Position numbers and translations under genes: made by a program. Below the pieces are notes generated by a model. It did no database searches. It was not told where the DNA came from and was given only the letters and a program-made list of their open reading frames with translations. Shown one piece after another: positions 44,501 through 52,143 of a stretch of DNA of 64,000 nt (position 1 is the stretch's first letter; each line of letters opens with the position of its first letter). The stretch comes from Oleomonas cavernae (GTDB lineage Bacteria > Pseudomonadota > Alphaproteobacteria > Zavarziniales > Zavarziniaceae): the NCBI RefSeq assembly GCF_003590945.1, contig NZ_QYUK01000011.1, positions 3,070,909-3,134,908 on the forward strand, written 5' to 3'.

Positions 44501-44674
44501 CAGCGGATCGGCGCCCGGCAGGACCGCGACGATCGAGACGATCGGGGTGGGGAAATTGGGATCTTCCGCCCGCGGAATCGACAACAGGGCCGAAATGCCC
44601 ATGGCCGCCAGCATCGCGAACATCACCAGGGTGAACTGCCACTGGCGGACCGAGAACGCGCCGATACCCCCCAT
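41600..44674 (-). CDS. RND-family efflux pump, inner-membrane subunit
   Basis: The 1024-residue protein has the AcrB layout: a transmembrane helix at the N-terminus, a large periplasmic domain, helices from about 330, a second periplasmic domain and a final helix bundle, with the proton-relay segment GLLVDDSIVVTENI near 400. It exports hydrophobic compounds by proton antiport together with the adaptor encoded upstream (12 bp gap). No outer-membrane channel gene is present. Substrate unknown. Confidence 0.92.
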   Translation of the reverse strand: MGGIGAFSVRQWQFTLVMFAMLAAMGISALLSIPRAEDPNFPTPIVSIVAVLPGADPLDMEKLVTDPIEDAVDGLDDLDHIESKSRDGVAGITVHFDWDSDTERKFDQVVREVNAIRPTLPDGLVRLDIKKIQTSLTNFVQIALVSETASPRELEERADDLKDLIDRVPGVRETEIWGEPRTEVRVALDLARLATLGLPASAVADALKAEGASMPIGAIHAGARRFNVKATGDFKTLEDVANTVITAHDGMALKVGDVATVSWAADEPTHVTRYNGLPAVFITANQKDDQNIFAMRDGIYAVLDDFEKQLPSNITLERGFDQSVSVDHRLSSLFRDFAIALGLVLLTLLPLGVRASLVVMISIPLSLAIGVFLLKTAGFSLNQLSIAGFVLALGLLVDDSIVVTENIARHLRQGVERGRAAIAGTSQIAVAVVGCTATLMLAFLPLLFLPEGAGKFTRSLPVSVLFTVAASLLVSLTIIPFLASRILSRHESHDGNWLLRAIMRGIHLLYRPLLHVALGRPLLTCVVALALFAGSVMLVPRIGFSLFPPADSRQLLIDVDLPDGAPLAETQAAVRFVEREVAATPGVRWNMSNAGHGNPRIYYNVIPREEDPTHGAVFVELDHWDGRTSPAVIDDLRRRLDRYPGVQVVVRIFQNGPPIEAPIALRVKGPQIDTLKTLAADMTRVIESVPGTRDVVNPLRLDRTDLDLGIDQNKAAVLGVPAGAVDRAVRLALEGEEVASYREADGDDFPVIVRAPVEERHDLDALGTVYVPTASGATPLSAVTDPRFEAGPARIDRYDRERSVTITAFTMTGYNTERVTTEVMKAMAELQLPPGYRLTVGGEAEARAKSFAGLSTAVMVAIFGIFAVLILEFRSFASTAVVAGVIPLGMIGGFVALYLTGYTLSFTAIIGFIALIGIEIKNSILLVDFTTQLRRQGVGLKEAIEQAGEIRFLPVFLTSLTAVGGLLPLALEGSGLYSPLAAVIIGGLVTSTFLSRLVTPAMYLLLAPKKFEAEAPAGLPHAAE

Positions 44675-44686
44675 GATCCGCCCGCC

Positions 44687-45784
44687 CTACTTCGTGGCCG
44701 ACGCGGGCGCTTCGTCGCGCAGGGCAATGAGGTCGGTTACCCGCACCTTGTCGCCTTCGCGCAGATAGCCGGCCCCGACGGAGACCACCTGCTCGCCCAC
44801 GCTCAGGCCCTCGCGGACCTGCACCATGCCGCCCGACAGGCTGCCGAAGACGACCCGGCGGCGGGTAACGGTCGAGGTCGCAGGATCGATCACGAACACC
44901 GTGCCCTCGGGGCCGAAGCCTTCGAGGATGGCCGAGGTCGGAATGGCGACGATACTGGTGTTGATGGCGCTGGCCGGGTGGATCAGGGCATCGGCGATCA
45001 GGCCCGAGGGCAGCGCGCGGCCGCTGTCGTCGATCGCCAGCTCGATGAAGAAGGTGCCGGTGCGCATGTCGCCCTTGGGCGCGATGCGCGAGACATGGGC
45101 GGCCAGCGGCCGCTCGATGCCGGGAACCTTCACCGTGGCCGGATCGCCCAGGGAAATCTTGACCGCGTCGCGGTCGGCCAGGCCCACCCGCACGACATGG
45201 CCCGATGCCGTGTCGCCCAGGGTCAGGATCGCCGCGCCGGCCGGCACGATCTGGCCGCTTTCGACCTCGCGCGACAGCACGATGCCGTCGGCAGGCGCCC
45301 TGATCTCGGCCAGGCTGCGGTTGAATTCGATGGCGTCGCGGGCGGCAAGGGCCAGTTTCAGGGCGGTCCTGGCATCGTCGAGCCGTGCCTGGGTGGCAAA
45401 GCCGTTGCCGACCAGCGGGGCCAGGCGATCGATATCGCGCTGCGCCTTCTCGACACTGGCGACCGTTTCGCGCCATTGGGCATTGATCTCGGCGGCATCG
45501 AGGATGGCGAGCTTCTGCCCGGCCAGGACCGTGTCGCCCATGTCGACGTTGAAGCCCTGGATGATGCCGGTGATCTTGAACGACAGGACCACTTCGCGCT
45601 TGTAGGCCACCATGCCGGTGCCGCGCACCGCCGTGGCGTCCGGCGCCAGTTCGACAGTCGCGGCCGCAACCGGCTGATCCGGCTGGGTTTTCCCAGCCGT
45701 CGTCTGGGCGGTACTGTCGCCGCAGGCGGCAAGGCCCAGCAGCCCCGCAAAAGCGAGCCCGATCGGCAAGAGCCTCTGGCGCAT
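44687..45784 (-). CDS. RND periplasmic adaptor subunit (lipoprotein)
   Basis: This protein of about 365 residues has a lipoprotein signal (AGLLGLAAC), a helical hairpin flanked by lipoyl-like halves, and beta-barrel and membrane-proximal domains, ending near VRVTDLIALRDE. It bridges the RND pump to an outer-membrane channel. ATG 45784 has GGAG at correct distance. The promoter carries a perfect palindrome shared with the divergent TetR gene. Confidence 0.88.
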   Translation of the reverse strand: MRQRLLPIGLAFAGLLGLAACGDSTAQTTAGKTQPDQPVAAATVELAPDATAVRGTGMVAYKREVVLSFKITGIIQGFNVDMGDTVLAGQKLAILDAAEINAQWRETVASVEKAQRDIDRLAPLVGNGFATQARLDDARTALKLALAARDAIEFNRSLAEIRAPADGIVLSREVESGQIVPAGAAILTLGDTASGHVVRVGLADRDAVKISLGDPATVKVPGIERPLAAHVSRIAPKGDMRTGTFFIELAIDDSGRALPSGLIADALIHPASAINTSIVAIPTSAILEGFGPEGTVFVIDPATSTVTRRRVVFGSLSGGMVQVREGLSVGEQVVSVGAGYLREGDKVRVTDLIALRDEAPASATK

Positions 45785-45796
45785 GTCCAACTCCGG

Positions 45797-45823
45797 TTAA
45801 CAGCGATAAGTTTACGCTGTTAA
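45797..45823. promoter_or_regulatory. Palindromic operator between the RND adaptor and TetR genes
   Basis: TTAACAGCG-N9-CGCTGTTAA is a perfect inverted repeat with 9-bp arms in the 68-bp divergent spacer. Its place between a TetR gene and its efflux target is the standard arrangement for repressor control of both. Confidence 0.8.
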
Positions 45824-45852
45824 GTTACTCCGATCCGCGCTAGGGTCAAGCC

Positions 45853-46533
45853 ATGGTTCGCCGCACCCCTCTCATGCCCAATTCGCAGGTCAAGCGCCGC
45901 CTCGCCGCCGAGGATCGCCGGGCCCAGATCCTGGCGGTCGCCCAGGAACTGTTCGTGACACAAGGCGTCGAGGCCACCTCGATCCGGCGTATCGCCACCA
46001 TGGCCGGGGTGACCTCGCCGGTGATCTATCACCATTTCGAGGACAAGGAGGCCCTGCTGCTGGCGGTCTGCCAGGAGTTCTTCAAGGGCCTGATCGCGAT
46101 CGGCGATGCAGCCCCCGCCCCCGACGACGAGCGCGAAGGCCCCTTCACCCGCCTGCGCGGCATCATGCGCGCCTATGTGATGTTCGGGCTGGAGAATCCG
46201 GACATCTACAAGCTGGTGTTCATGAGCCATATCGCGTCGCTGAAGCGCGACAAGTTCCCCAAGGGCCACCGCCGCCGCCCGGGTGCCCCGCCCCCGGGGG
46301 AAGACGAGGGTTTCGGCATGCGCGCCTTCGCCGTGCTGGAAGGCGAGATCGAGCGCCTGATGGCCCTGGGCCGGCTGAAGGGCGACGATCCCTATGCGCT
46401 GGCCGAGGTCGTCTGGGCCACCGGCCACGGCATGGTCTCGCTGATGATCACCCATGCCGACTTCGAGTGGACGCCCCTCGACAAGTTCCTGGACCTGTCG
46501 GTCGAGGCCATGCTGCACGGCATTGCCCGCTAG
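45853..46533 (+). CDS. TetR-family regulator of the RND pump
   Basis: This 226-residue TetR protein has its helix-turn-helix at about 35-60 (TSIRRIATMAGVTSPVIYHHF) and a helical ligand pocket. It is divergent from the adaptor-pump operon with a perfect palindrome between them, so it most likely represses efflux until a ligand binds. Its stop overlaps the convergent phosphonatase gene by 4 bp. Confidence 0.88.
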   Translation: MVRRTPLMPNSQVKRRLAAEDRRAQILAVAQELFVTQGVEATSIRRIATMAGVTSPVIYHHFEDKEALLLAVCQEFFKGLIAIGDAAPAPDDEREGPFTRLRGIMRAYVMFGLENPDIYKLVFMSHIASLKRDKFPKGHRRRPGAPPPGEDEGFGMRAFAVLEGEIERLMALGRLKGDDPYALAEVVWATGHGMVSLMITHADFEWTPLDKFLDLSVEAMLHGIAR

Positions 46534-47353
46534 GGATTGGGCCGCCCGCCGCGCGACAGGCGCAGGTCGATATCCTCCAGCACGGGCATCAGGTCGGCCA
46601 CGGAATCGATGACATAGTCGACATCCAGGGCATTGTGCTTGGCTTCCGCCCTGGCCCGCAGCCGCGCCTGTTCGGCCGGGTCCAGCGCCGTCCACTCGTC
46701 CAGGGACAGCCCGACCATGTTGCCCGAGATGCTGAGGCCCACGGTCCAGGTGCCGCTGGCCTTGCCTTCCAGGATGCCCGGCTCGGTATCGTCGATCTTC
46801 ACCACCGTGTGGGGCGGTGCCACCCCGAGATCGGCAAAGGTGCGGTACATCATCAGCGGTCCCGGCCGGCCATCGGCGAGGTCGCCGGCGCACACCAGGT
46901 TGTCGGGTGTGTAACCTTGCGCAGCAGCGATCGGCACCAGCCGCTCCATGATCGAGCGGACATAGCCGGTGGTGGAGCCGACCTTCAGGCCCGCGTGCGG
47001 CACGATCGATAAGTCTCGACGGCACCGGGAATGAGGTCGGCATAGTCGGTCACCACCGCCTCGTTCAGCGGCACGAAAACCGCGTAGACTTGGTCGATAT
47101 CGGCCTCGCCCGGCAGGTGCCCATGGGCCGCCTGCCAGCGCGCGGCAATGTCCGCGTCGGCCATCAGGGTGGCGATATGGGCCCGCTTGGGCAGGCCCAT
47201 GGGCTTGCGCGCCTGCGCGATCGAGATATCGACGCCCAGCCGCTTGTAGGCTTCGACGAAAGCCCCCATGGGCGCCCGCGAGCCGAAATCGACCATCGTC
47301 CCGGCCCAATCGAAAACCACGGCCTTGAGCTGGCGGAACGGGGTGACGGGCAT
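46530..47353 (-). pseudogene. phnX: Phosphonoacetaldehyde hydrolase (PhnX), frameshifted
   Basis: This HAD-family phosphonatase cleaves phosphonoacetaldehyde to acetaldehyde and phosphate. The nucleophile motif is FDWAGTMVDFGSRAP and the Schiff-base lysine lies in KPMGLPKRAHI. The frame ends early after LIPGAVET, while LKVGSTTGYVRSIMERLVPIAAAQGY to the C-terminus continues in another frame. One base missing at about 47009-47013 would join them with normal length (about 274 residues). No phnW or transporter gene lies beside it. Confidence 0.85.
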
Positions 47354-47424
47354 CGGCGGCTCCTGAAAGGTACAGGAACCTAGCCTAGCGGCGTTTCATA
47401 TCCGTGGCAGCAGATCTCCCCGCC

Positions 47425-47525
47425 TCGTCATCCCGGACGAAGCGAAGCGCAGATCCGGGATCTCCCGACCAGTGTTTCCGGCGCCTGCTCCGGCACGAGA
47501 TCCCGACTCAAGGCCGGGATGACGA
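47425..47525. repeat. Palindromic intergenic repeat, family C (copy 1)
   Basis: The ends TCGTCATCCCGG and CCGGGATGACGA are inverted repeats, with an inner GATCCGGGATCTC / GAGATCCCGA pair. The same ends occur at 48775-48863. It lies between phnX and thiolase genes. Confidence 0.8.
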
Positions 47526-47539
47526 GTTTGTAAACGGGC

Positions 47540-48742
47540 TCAATAAACCTCGAACAAACCGGCAGCCCCCATGCCGCCGCCCACGCACATGGTGACGACG
47601 ACATATCTCACCCCGCGGCGCTTGCCCTCGATCAGGGCGTGGCCCACCAGGCGGGCGCCCGACATGCCGTAGGGGTGGCCGACGGCGATGGCGCCGCCGT
47701 CCACGTTCAGGCGCTCGTCGGGAATCCCCAGCCGGTCGCGGCAATAGAGCACCTGGACCGCGAAGGCCTCGTTCAATTCCCACAGCCCGATGTCGTCGAC
47801 CTTCAGGCCGTGGCGCTCCAGCAGCTTGGGCACCGCGAAAACCGGGCCGATACCCATCTCGTCGGGGTTGCAGCCGGCCACCGTCATGCCGCGGTAGGCG
47901 CCCAGCGGTGTCAGGCCCAGCTTCTGCGCCAGCTTGCCCTCGACCAGGACGCTGGCCGAGGCGCCGTCCGACAACTGGCTGGCATTGCCGGCGGTGATGA
48001 AGTCGCCGGTGGCGACAACACTGCCGTCTTTGAACACTGGCTTCAACGCGGTGAGGCCTTCCAGCGTGGTATCGGCGCGCGGGCCTTCATCGAACTTCAA
48101 GGTCACCTCGCGGTACGAGGTTTCCTTGGTGTCCTTGTCGACCACCGCCATGCGGGTGGTCAGCGGTGCCAGTTCGGCATCGAAGCGGCCGGCCGCATGG
48201 GCGGCGGCGACGCGGCTCTGGCTTTGCAGGGAATAGGCGTCCTGCGCCGCCCGGCCGATGCCGTAACGCCGGGCGACCACTTCCGCCGTCTCGATCATCG
48301 GCATGTACATGTGGGGCGAGCGGGCGACCACCGACTCCGAGCGGGCGCGGAAGGCATTCTTGTGCTGGTTCTGCACCAGGCTGATCGACTCGACCCCGCC
48401 GCCGACGGTCACCTCCATGCCGTCGTCGACGATCTGCTTGGCCGCTGTCGCAATCGCCATCAGGCCCGAGGCGCACATGCGGTCGACCGACATGCCGGCG
48501 ACGCTATCGGGCAGGCCGGCGGCGGCAGCGCTCAGGCGGCCGATATTGTAACCCTGCGTGCCCTGCTGGCCGGCGCAGCCGATGATGCAGTCCTCGACCC
48601 GGGCGCCCTCGATGCCGGCGCGCCTGACCGCCTCGGCCACCACATGACCCGAGAGCGCCGGCGCCTCGGTATCGTTGAATGCCCCACGGAAAGCCTTGCC
48701 GATCGGGGTGCGGGCGGTCGAGACGATGACGGCCTCACGCAT
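47540..48742 (-). CDS. Acetyl-CoA acetyltransferase / 3-ketoacyl-CoA thiolase
   Basis: This 400-residue thiolase has acyl-accepting C90 in DRMCASG, the histidine in [14 protein letters not shown] and the C-terminal cysteine in [12 protein letters not shown]. It cleaves 3-ketoacyl-CoA with CoA, the last step of beta-oxidation. Together with the MaoC and SDR genes just upstream it suggests side-chain or ring-fragment oxidation within the steroid-like cluster. It is separated from them by a palindromic repeat. Confidence 0.92.
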   Translation of the reverse strand: MREAVIVSTARTPIGKAFRGAFNDTEAPALSGHVVAEAVRRAGIEGARVEDCIIGCAGQQGTQGYNIGRLSAAAAGLPDSVAGMSVDRMCASGLMAIATAAKQIVDDGMEVTVGGGVESISLVQNQHKNAFRARSESVVARSPHMYMPMIETAEVVARRYGIGRAAQDAYSLQSQSRVAAAHAAGRFDAELAPLTTRMAVVDKDTKETSYREVTLKFDEGPRADTTLEGLTALKPVFKDGSVVATGDFITAGNASQLSDGASASVLVEGKLAQKLGLTPLGAYRGMTVAGCNPDEMGIGPVFAVPKLLERHGLKVDDIGLWELNEAFAVQVLYCRDRLGIPDERLNVDGGAIAVGHPYGMSGARLVGHALIEGKRRGVRYVVVTMCVGGGMGAAGLFEVY

Positions 48743-48774
48743 GGTTTCTCTCCCTCAATTTCTTCTTCCCCGCC

Positions 48775-48863
48775 TCGTCATCCCGGCCTTGAGCCGGGAT
48801 CTTGTGACGCTCAAGCACCTTGAACACTGGTCCAAAGATCCCGGCTCAAGGCCGGGATGACGA
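48775..48863. repeat. Palindromic intergenic repeat, family C (copy 2)
   Basis: Perfect 29-bp inverted arms run from TCGTCATCCCGG inward to CGGGATCTT and back, separated by about 31 bp. It lies between the thiolase and MaoC genes on the same strand and may act as a transcript-stabilising or attenuating hairpin. Confidence 0.85.
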
Positions 48864-48879
48864 CTGACAGGGAATGGTT

Positions 48880-49344
48880 TTATGGATAATAACGGCTGAC
48901 CGCTTCGGCGATGCAGGCGGGCTTGTCGCTGCCCTCGATCTCGATCGTCACCTTCATCGTGGCCTGGATGCCGCCGTCCGGGGTCTCCTGCGCCTTGAGC
49001 AACTCGCCCTTGGCCCGGATGCGCGAGCCCACCTTGACCGGCGAGAGGAAGCGCACCTTGTCGGTGCCGACATTGACCCCCATGCGCATGGGGCCGACAT
49101 CGACGATCTGCGGCTGGAAGAACGCCACCATGCTGAGCGTCAGGTAGCCGTGGGCGATGGTGGCGCCAAAGGGGCCGGCCTTGGCCTTCTCGACGTCGAC
49201 ATGGATCCACTGGAAGTCGCCCGTGGCTTGCGCGAACTTGTTCACCCGGTCCTGGTCGATCAGGACCCAGTCAGAGGTGCCAAGGGCGGCACCCTCGCGA
49301 CCGATCAGGTCGCGAGGGCTGGAAAAACGAACCGTGTCGGCCAT
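48880..49344 (-). CDS. MaoC-like (R)-specific enoyl-CoA hydratase
   Basis: This 154-residue hot-dog protein has the hydratase 2 motif with D and H in ATGDFQWIHVD and GPFGATIAHGYLTLS. It hydrates trans-enoyl-CoA in beta-oxidation-like routes. ATG 49344 overlaps the stop of the SDR gene before it (TGATG), so the two are coupled. In context it may act on steroid side-chain or ring-derived CoA esters. Confidence 0.88.
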   Translation of the reverse strand: MADTVRFSSPRDLIGREGAALGTSDWVLIDQDRVNKFAQATGDFQWIHVDVEKAKAGPFGATIAHGYLTLSMVAFFQPQIVDVGPMRMGVNVGTDKVRFLSPVKVGSRIRAKGELLKAQETPDGGIQATMKVTIEIEGSDKPACIAEAVSRYYP

Positions 49345-50222
49345 CAAATCCCCATGTTCGGAATGGGCAGGTCACCACGCTCGATGATGTTCTCTACCCG
49401 TCTGCGAAGAATCGCATTATGCGCATCGCTGGGCGGGAACATCCAGAAGCGGTCGGCCTGCACGCTTTCCAGGGCGAAGGACGCCACATCCTCGGGCTCG
49501 GTCAGGGCCATCTTCAGGCCTGTCGCCTCGACCAGTTCGCGCATGGTGTTGTAGGGCGCCGGCTTGCTCTCGCCATTGCCCGACGCGAACTCCTGTGGCC
49601 GCACCCGGGCCGAGGTGTGGATGCGGGTGTTGACCACATTGGGCCCCGGAAACAGGACGGCGGCGCGCAGCCTGGTCTTGTCCATCAGGAACTGGAATTG
49701 CAGCGTCTCGGTCAGGGCCGTCACCGCCGCCTTGGTCGCGGCATAGATCGGCGTCGCCGGCAGGGCGAACAGGCCGCCGTTGGCCGAGGAGGTGTTGATC
49801 ACCATGCCCTCGTCGCCGGCTTCCAGCATGCGCGGCACGAAGGCGCGGATGCCGTGGACGATGCCCATCAGGTTGACGGCAAAGCCCCAGTCCCAGTCCT
49901 TCACCGGCAGGGTCCAGATCCGCCGCTGGGCCTCGCCCAGGCCGACGCCCGCATTGTTGAAAAGCAGGTGGACATTGCCATAGGCCGCGAAGACCTTGTC
50001 GGCCAGGGCATCGACCGACTCCGCCTTGGTGACGTCGGCCTTGACGCCGATCGCCGGCACCCCCGCCGCGGTCAGTTCCGCGACGGTGGCGTCGAGCGCC
50101 GCCTGGTCGATGTCGGCGATGGCGATCTTCATGCCCTGCTGGCCCAGCAGGCGCACCAGGGCCAGGCCGACGCCGGAGGCGCCGCCGGTGACGACGGCGA
50201 CTTTCCCCTTCAGATCACGCAT
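49344..50222 (-). CDS. Short-chain dehydrogenase/reductase
   Basis: This 292-residue classical SDR has cofactor loop TGGASGVG, NNAG near 90 and catalytic Y-x3-K in IYAATKAA. The long C-terminal part is typical of alcohol-specific members. It overlaps both neighbours, the decarboxylase-like gene upstream and MaoC downstream, so it belongs to the same transcript. Likely substrate is a hydroxy group on a steroid or CoA ester. Confidence 0.88.
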   Translation of the reverse strand: MRDLKGKVAVVTGGASGVGLALVRLLGQQGMKIAIADIDQAALDATVAELTAAGVPAIGVKADVTKAESVDALADKVFAAYGNVHLLFNNAGVGLGEAQRRIWTLPVKDWDWGFAVNLMGIVHGIRAFVPRMLEAGDEGMVINTSSANGGLFALPATPIYAATKAAVTALTETLQFQFLMDKTRLRAAVLFPGPNVVNTRIHTSARVRPQEFASGNGESKPAPYNTMRELVEATGLKMALTEPEDVASFALESVQADRFWMFPPSDAHNAILRRRVENIIERGDLPIPNMGI

Positions 50223-51045
50223 TGGCCACCTTCTTCTCGGACTCGAGCGGCACCTCGATGCCGACCGTGCCGGGCTCGTCGAAGCGCTGATGCCAGAACG
50301 GCTCGACCCACTGCGCCGGCACTTCGCGCAGGATCTTGCCGCTCGTGATCGAGCCGCCCTCGCAATAGGCCATCTCGACGATGCGCTTCACCGGCACGTC
50401 GATGATCGGGTCATAGGGGCTCTCGTGCAGGGTGATGGTACCCGTCACCTTGTTCATGTTGGTGTACTTGCGCTCCCAGTCGAGCTGGGTCAGGAACACC
50501 GGGCCGTCGAAGCCGCCCTTGCGGGTGATCGCGGGCATGCCCTTGTAGCAGAAGAAATGCTCGGTGAAGTCGGCCGGGCCCTTGGCCTCGCCGATGGTGC
50601 CTTCCATCTCGATGAACTTGATGCCGTTGCGGGTAACCGCCACCTTGATCTTGTCGCCGCTCTTGTCGAAGTCGACCTTGCCGATCTTCTTGGGCTCGCC
50701 GAAATATTCGCGGCCGGTGATGACGACGAACTCGCCTTCCATCGGCATGGACAGGACGTACCAGCCCTTGGTGCCCTCGTGTTCCGAGGCGACGCCCACG
50801 GTGGTGGCGCCGATCTCGATCTTGTGCGTGTCGGAGACATGCATGATCACATGGGCGAACTGCATGAAGATCTGCGGCTCGGCGCCGGGCACCAGCGGCT
50901 GGGGCAGCAGGGCCGCGACGATCTCGGGATCGGTCTCATAGACCGCGCGGAAGGTCCGCACGCTGGTCCGCATCGAGGCCGACGCCACCCCGCCGGTGCC
51001 GCCGGCCGGCTTCACCACATCCTTGACGTAACGCACACGTGCCAT
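50215..51045 (-). CDS. Acetoacetate decarboxylase-family protein
   Basis: This protein of about 276 residues has the ADC core, with paired lysines K119-K120 in GREYFGEPKKIG at the position of the Schiff-base lysine. It may decarboxylate a beta-keto acid, or act as a lyase or hydratase as some relatives do. ATG 51045 has AAGGGGAAA upstream. It is coupled to the SDR gene by an 8-bp overlap and follows the Rieske oxygenase gene. This family is not part of the textbook steroid pathway, so its role is open. Confidence 0.82.
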   Translation of the reverse strand: MARVRYVKDVVKPAGGTGGVASASMRTSVRTFRAVYETDPEIVAALLPQPLVPGAEPQIFMQFAHVIMHVSDTHKIEIGATTVGVASEHEGTKGWYVLSMPMEGEFVVITGREYFGEPKKIGKVDFDKSGDKIKVAVTRNGIKFIEMEGTIGEAKGPADFTEHFFCYKGMPAITRKGGFDGPVFLTQLDWERKYTNMNKVTGTITLHESPYDPIIDVPVKRIVEMAYCEGGSITSGKILREVPAQWVEPFWHQRFDEPGTVGIEVPLESEKKVANA

Positions 51046-51140
51046 GATCGTTTCCCCTTTTGATTCTGCGGGCAAAGCCCAGGTAATCCGGGGAGGCGAC
51101 GCTCCCCGGCCGTGGTTGTTCGGTGGCCTTCAGACGCTTG

Positions 51141-52133
51141 CTACTCCGCCGCCTCGCGCTGCTGGGCGGGGAGGTAGAACTGTTCGAAATATTCGCGGAA
51201 CGGCATGATCGGGCCGTCGCCGTCGCACAGGATCGGGTTCTTGCGGTGGATCTTGTGGTTCCAGATCGGAATGTCGCCCTCGACGCCGGTCTGGCCGATG
51301 ACCAGCGCGATCGCCATGCGGGCGATGTTGTATTCCATGCTCTCCTTGTCGAACTTGCGATGCGTGAAGGCAAAGCGCAGCTCGATCTTTTCCTTGGTGA
51401 TCGGCGTCACCAGGACCATCAGCAGCGTGTCGGTGATGCCGGTGATGCGGGTGTATTTCTGGCCCGCCCCGCTCTGCACCGTGACCACCTTGGTCGGGAA
51501 GGTCTTCATCTCGCCGTCGGGCATGGGCAGCGTGCGCTGGCCCTCGGCGATCGAATGGCGGATGTGCCGGTCATAGGTGGTGTGGCCCTCGGGCACGTCG
51601 TCCATGCCGTGGACATAGCGGAAGTGGGCGATGTCGACGCCGTTCTCCGCGATCTCCTGCGGATTGGAATGGACCACCCAATAGTAGCGGTCCAGCTCCT
51701 CCCAATCGTCGGCGCCGATCTCCTCGTGCTCGATCACGTCGAAGAACGGCTCGACCTTTTCCGGGTGGTACCAGGCCCAGATCACATTGTTCTTCTCGGT
51801 GATCGGATAGGCCTTCATGCACGGCCGCCGGGTGGTGATCGGCGGCAGCTTCTTGGCATAGGGCACATCCTTGACCCAGCCCTGGGTGTCATAGGCCCAG
51901 GCGTGGAAGGGGCAGCGCAGGGTCTCGCCATCCACCGTGCCGCCATGACCCAGGTGGGCCCCCAGATGGGCGCAATAGGCTTCCATCAGGCCGGCCTTGC
52001 CGGTCTTGGTGCGGAACAGGACCAGTTCCTCGTCGAAATAATGGACGGTCTTCACCTCGCCCGGGGCCAGTTCATCGGCGTAACTGATGAAGAACCAGCC
52101 GTAGGGAATATCCATCGGAAAACGTTCGGCCAT
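51141..52133 (-). CDS. Rieske non-haem iron oxygenase (KshA-like)
   Basis: This 330-residue oxygenase has the Rieske 2Fe-2S site C54-x-H56 ... C74-x2-H77 and mononuclear iron site N164-x2-D167-x2-H170-x4-H175 (NGVDIAHFRYVH). The arrangement GWFFISYADEL at the start and FHAWAYDTQGWVKDVPYAKKLPP after the Rieske loop resembles KshA, the 3-ketosteroid 9-alpha-hydroxylase oxygenase, and sterol 7-desaturases. With KstD it would open ring B. No reductase (KshB) is in the window. Confidence 0.82.
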   Translation of the reverse strand: MAERFPMDIPYGWFFISYADELAPGEVKTVHYFDEELVLFRTKTGKAGLMEAYCAHLGAHLGHGGTVDGETLRCPFHAWAYDTQGWVKDVPYAKKLPPITTRRPCMKAYPITEKNNVIWAWYHPEKVEPFFDVIEHEEIGADDWEELDRYYWVVHSNPQEIAENGVDIAHFRYVHGMDDVPEGHTTYDRHIRHSIAEGQRTLPMPDGEMKTFPTKVVTVQSGAGQKYTRITGITDTLLMVLVTPITKEKIELRFAFTHRKFDKESMEYNIARMAIALVIGQTGVEGDIPIWNHKIHRKNPILCDGDGPIMPFREYFEQFYLPAQQREAAE

Positions 52134-52143
52134 GATCCGCCCC

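Noticed and set aside
42392-45823. Very long open frame (about 1143 codons) opposite the RND pump and adaptor genes
   Set aside because: It is a GC-rich shadow frame with biased composition and no recognisable motifs, while the opposite strand encodes two clear proteins.
48775-48863. Family C hairpin as a Rho-independent terminator
   Set aside because: No T-run follows on either strand, and the arms are much longer than a terminator stem.
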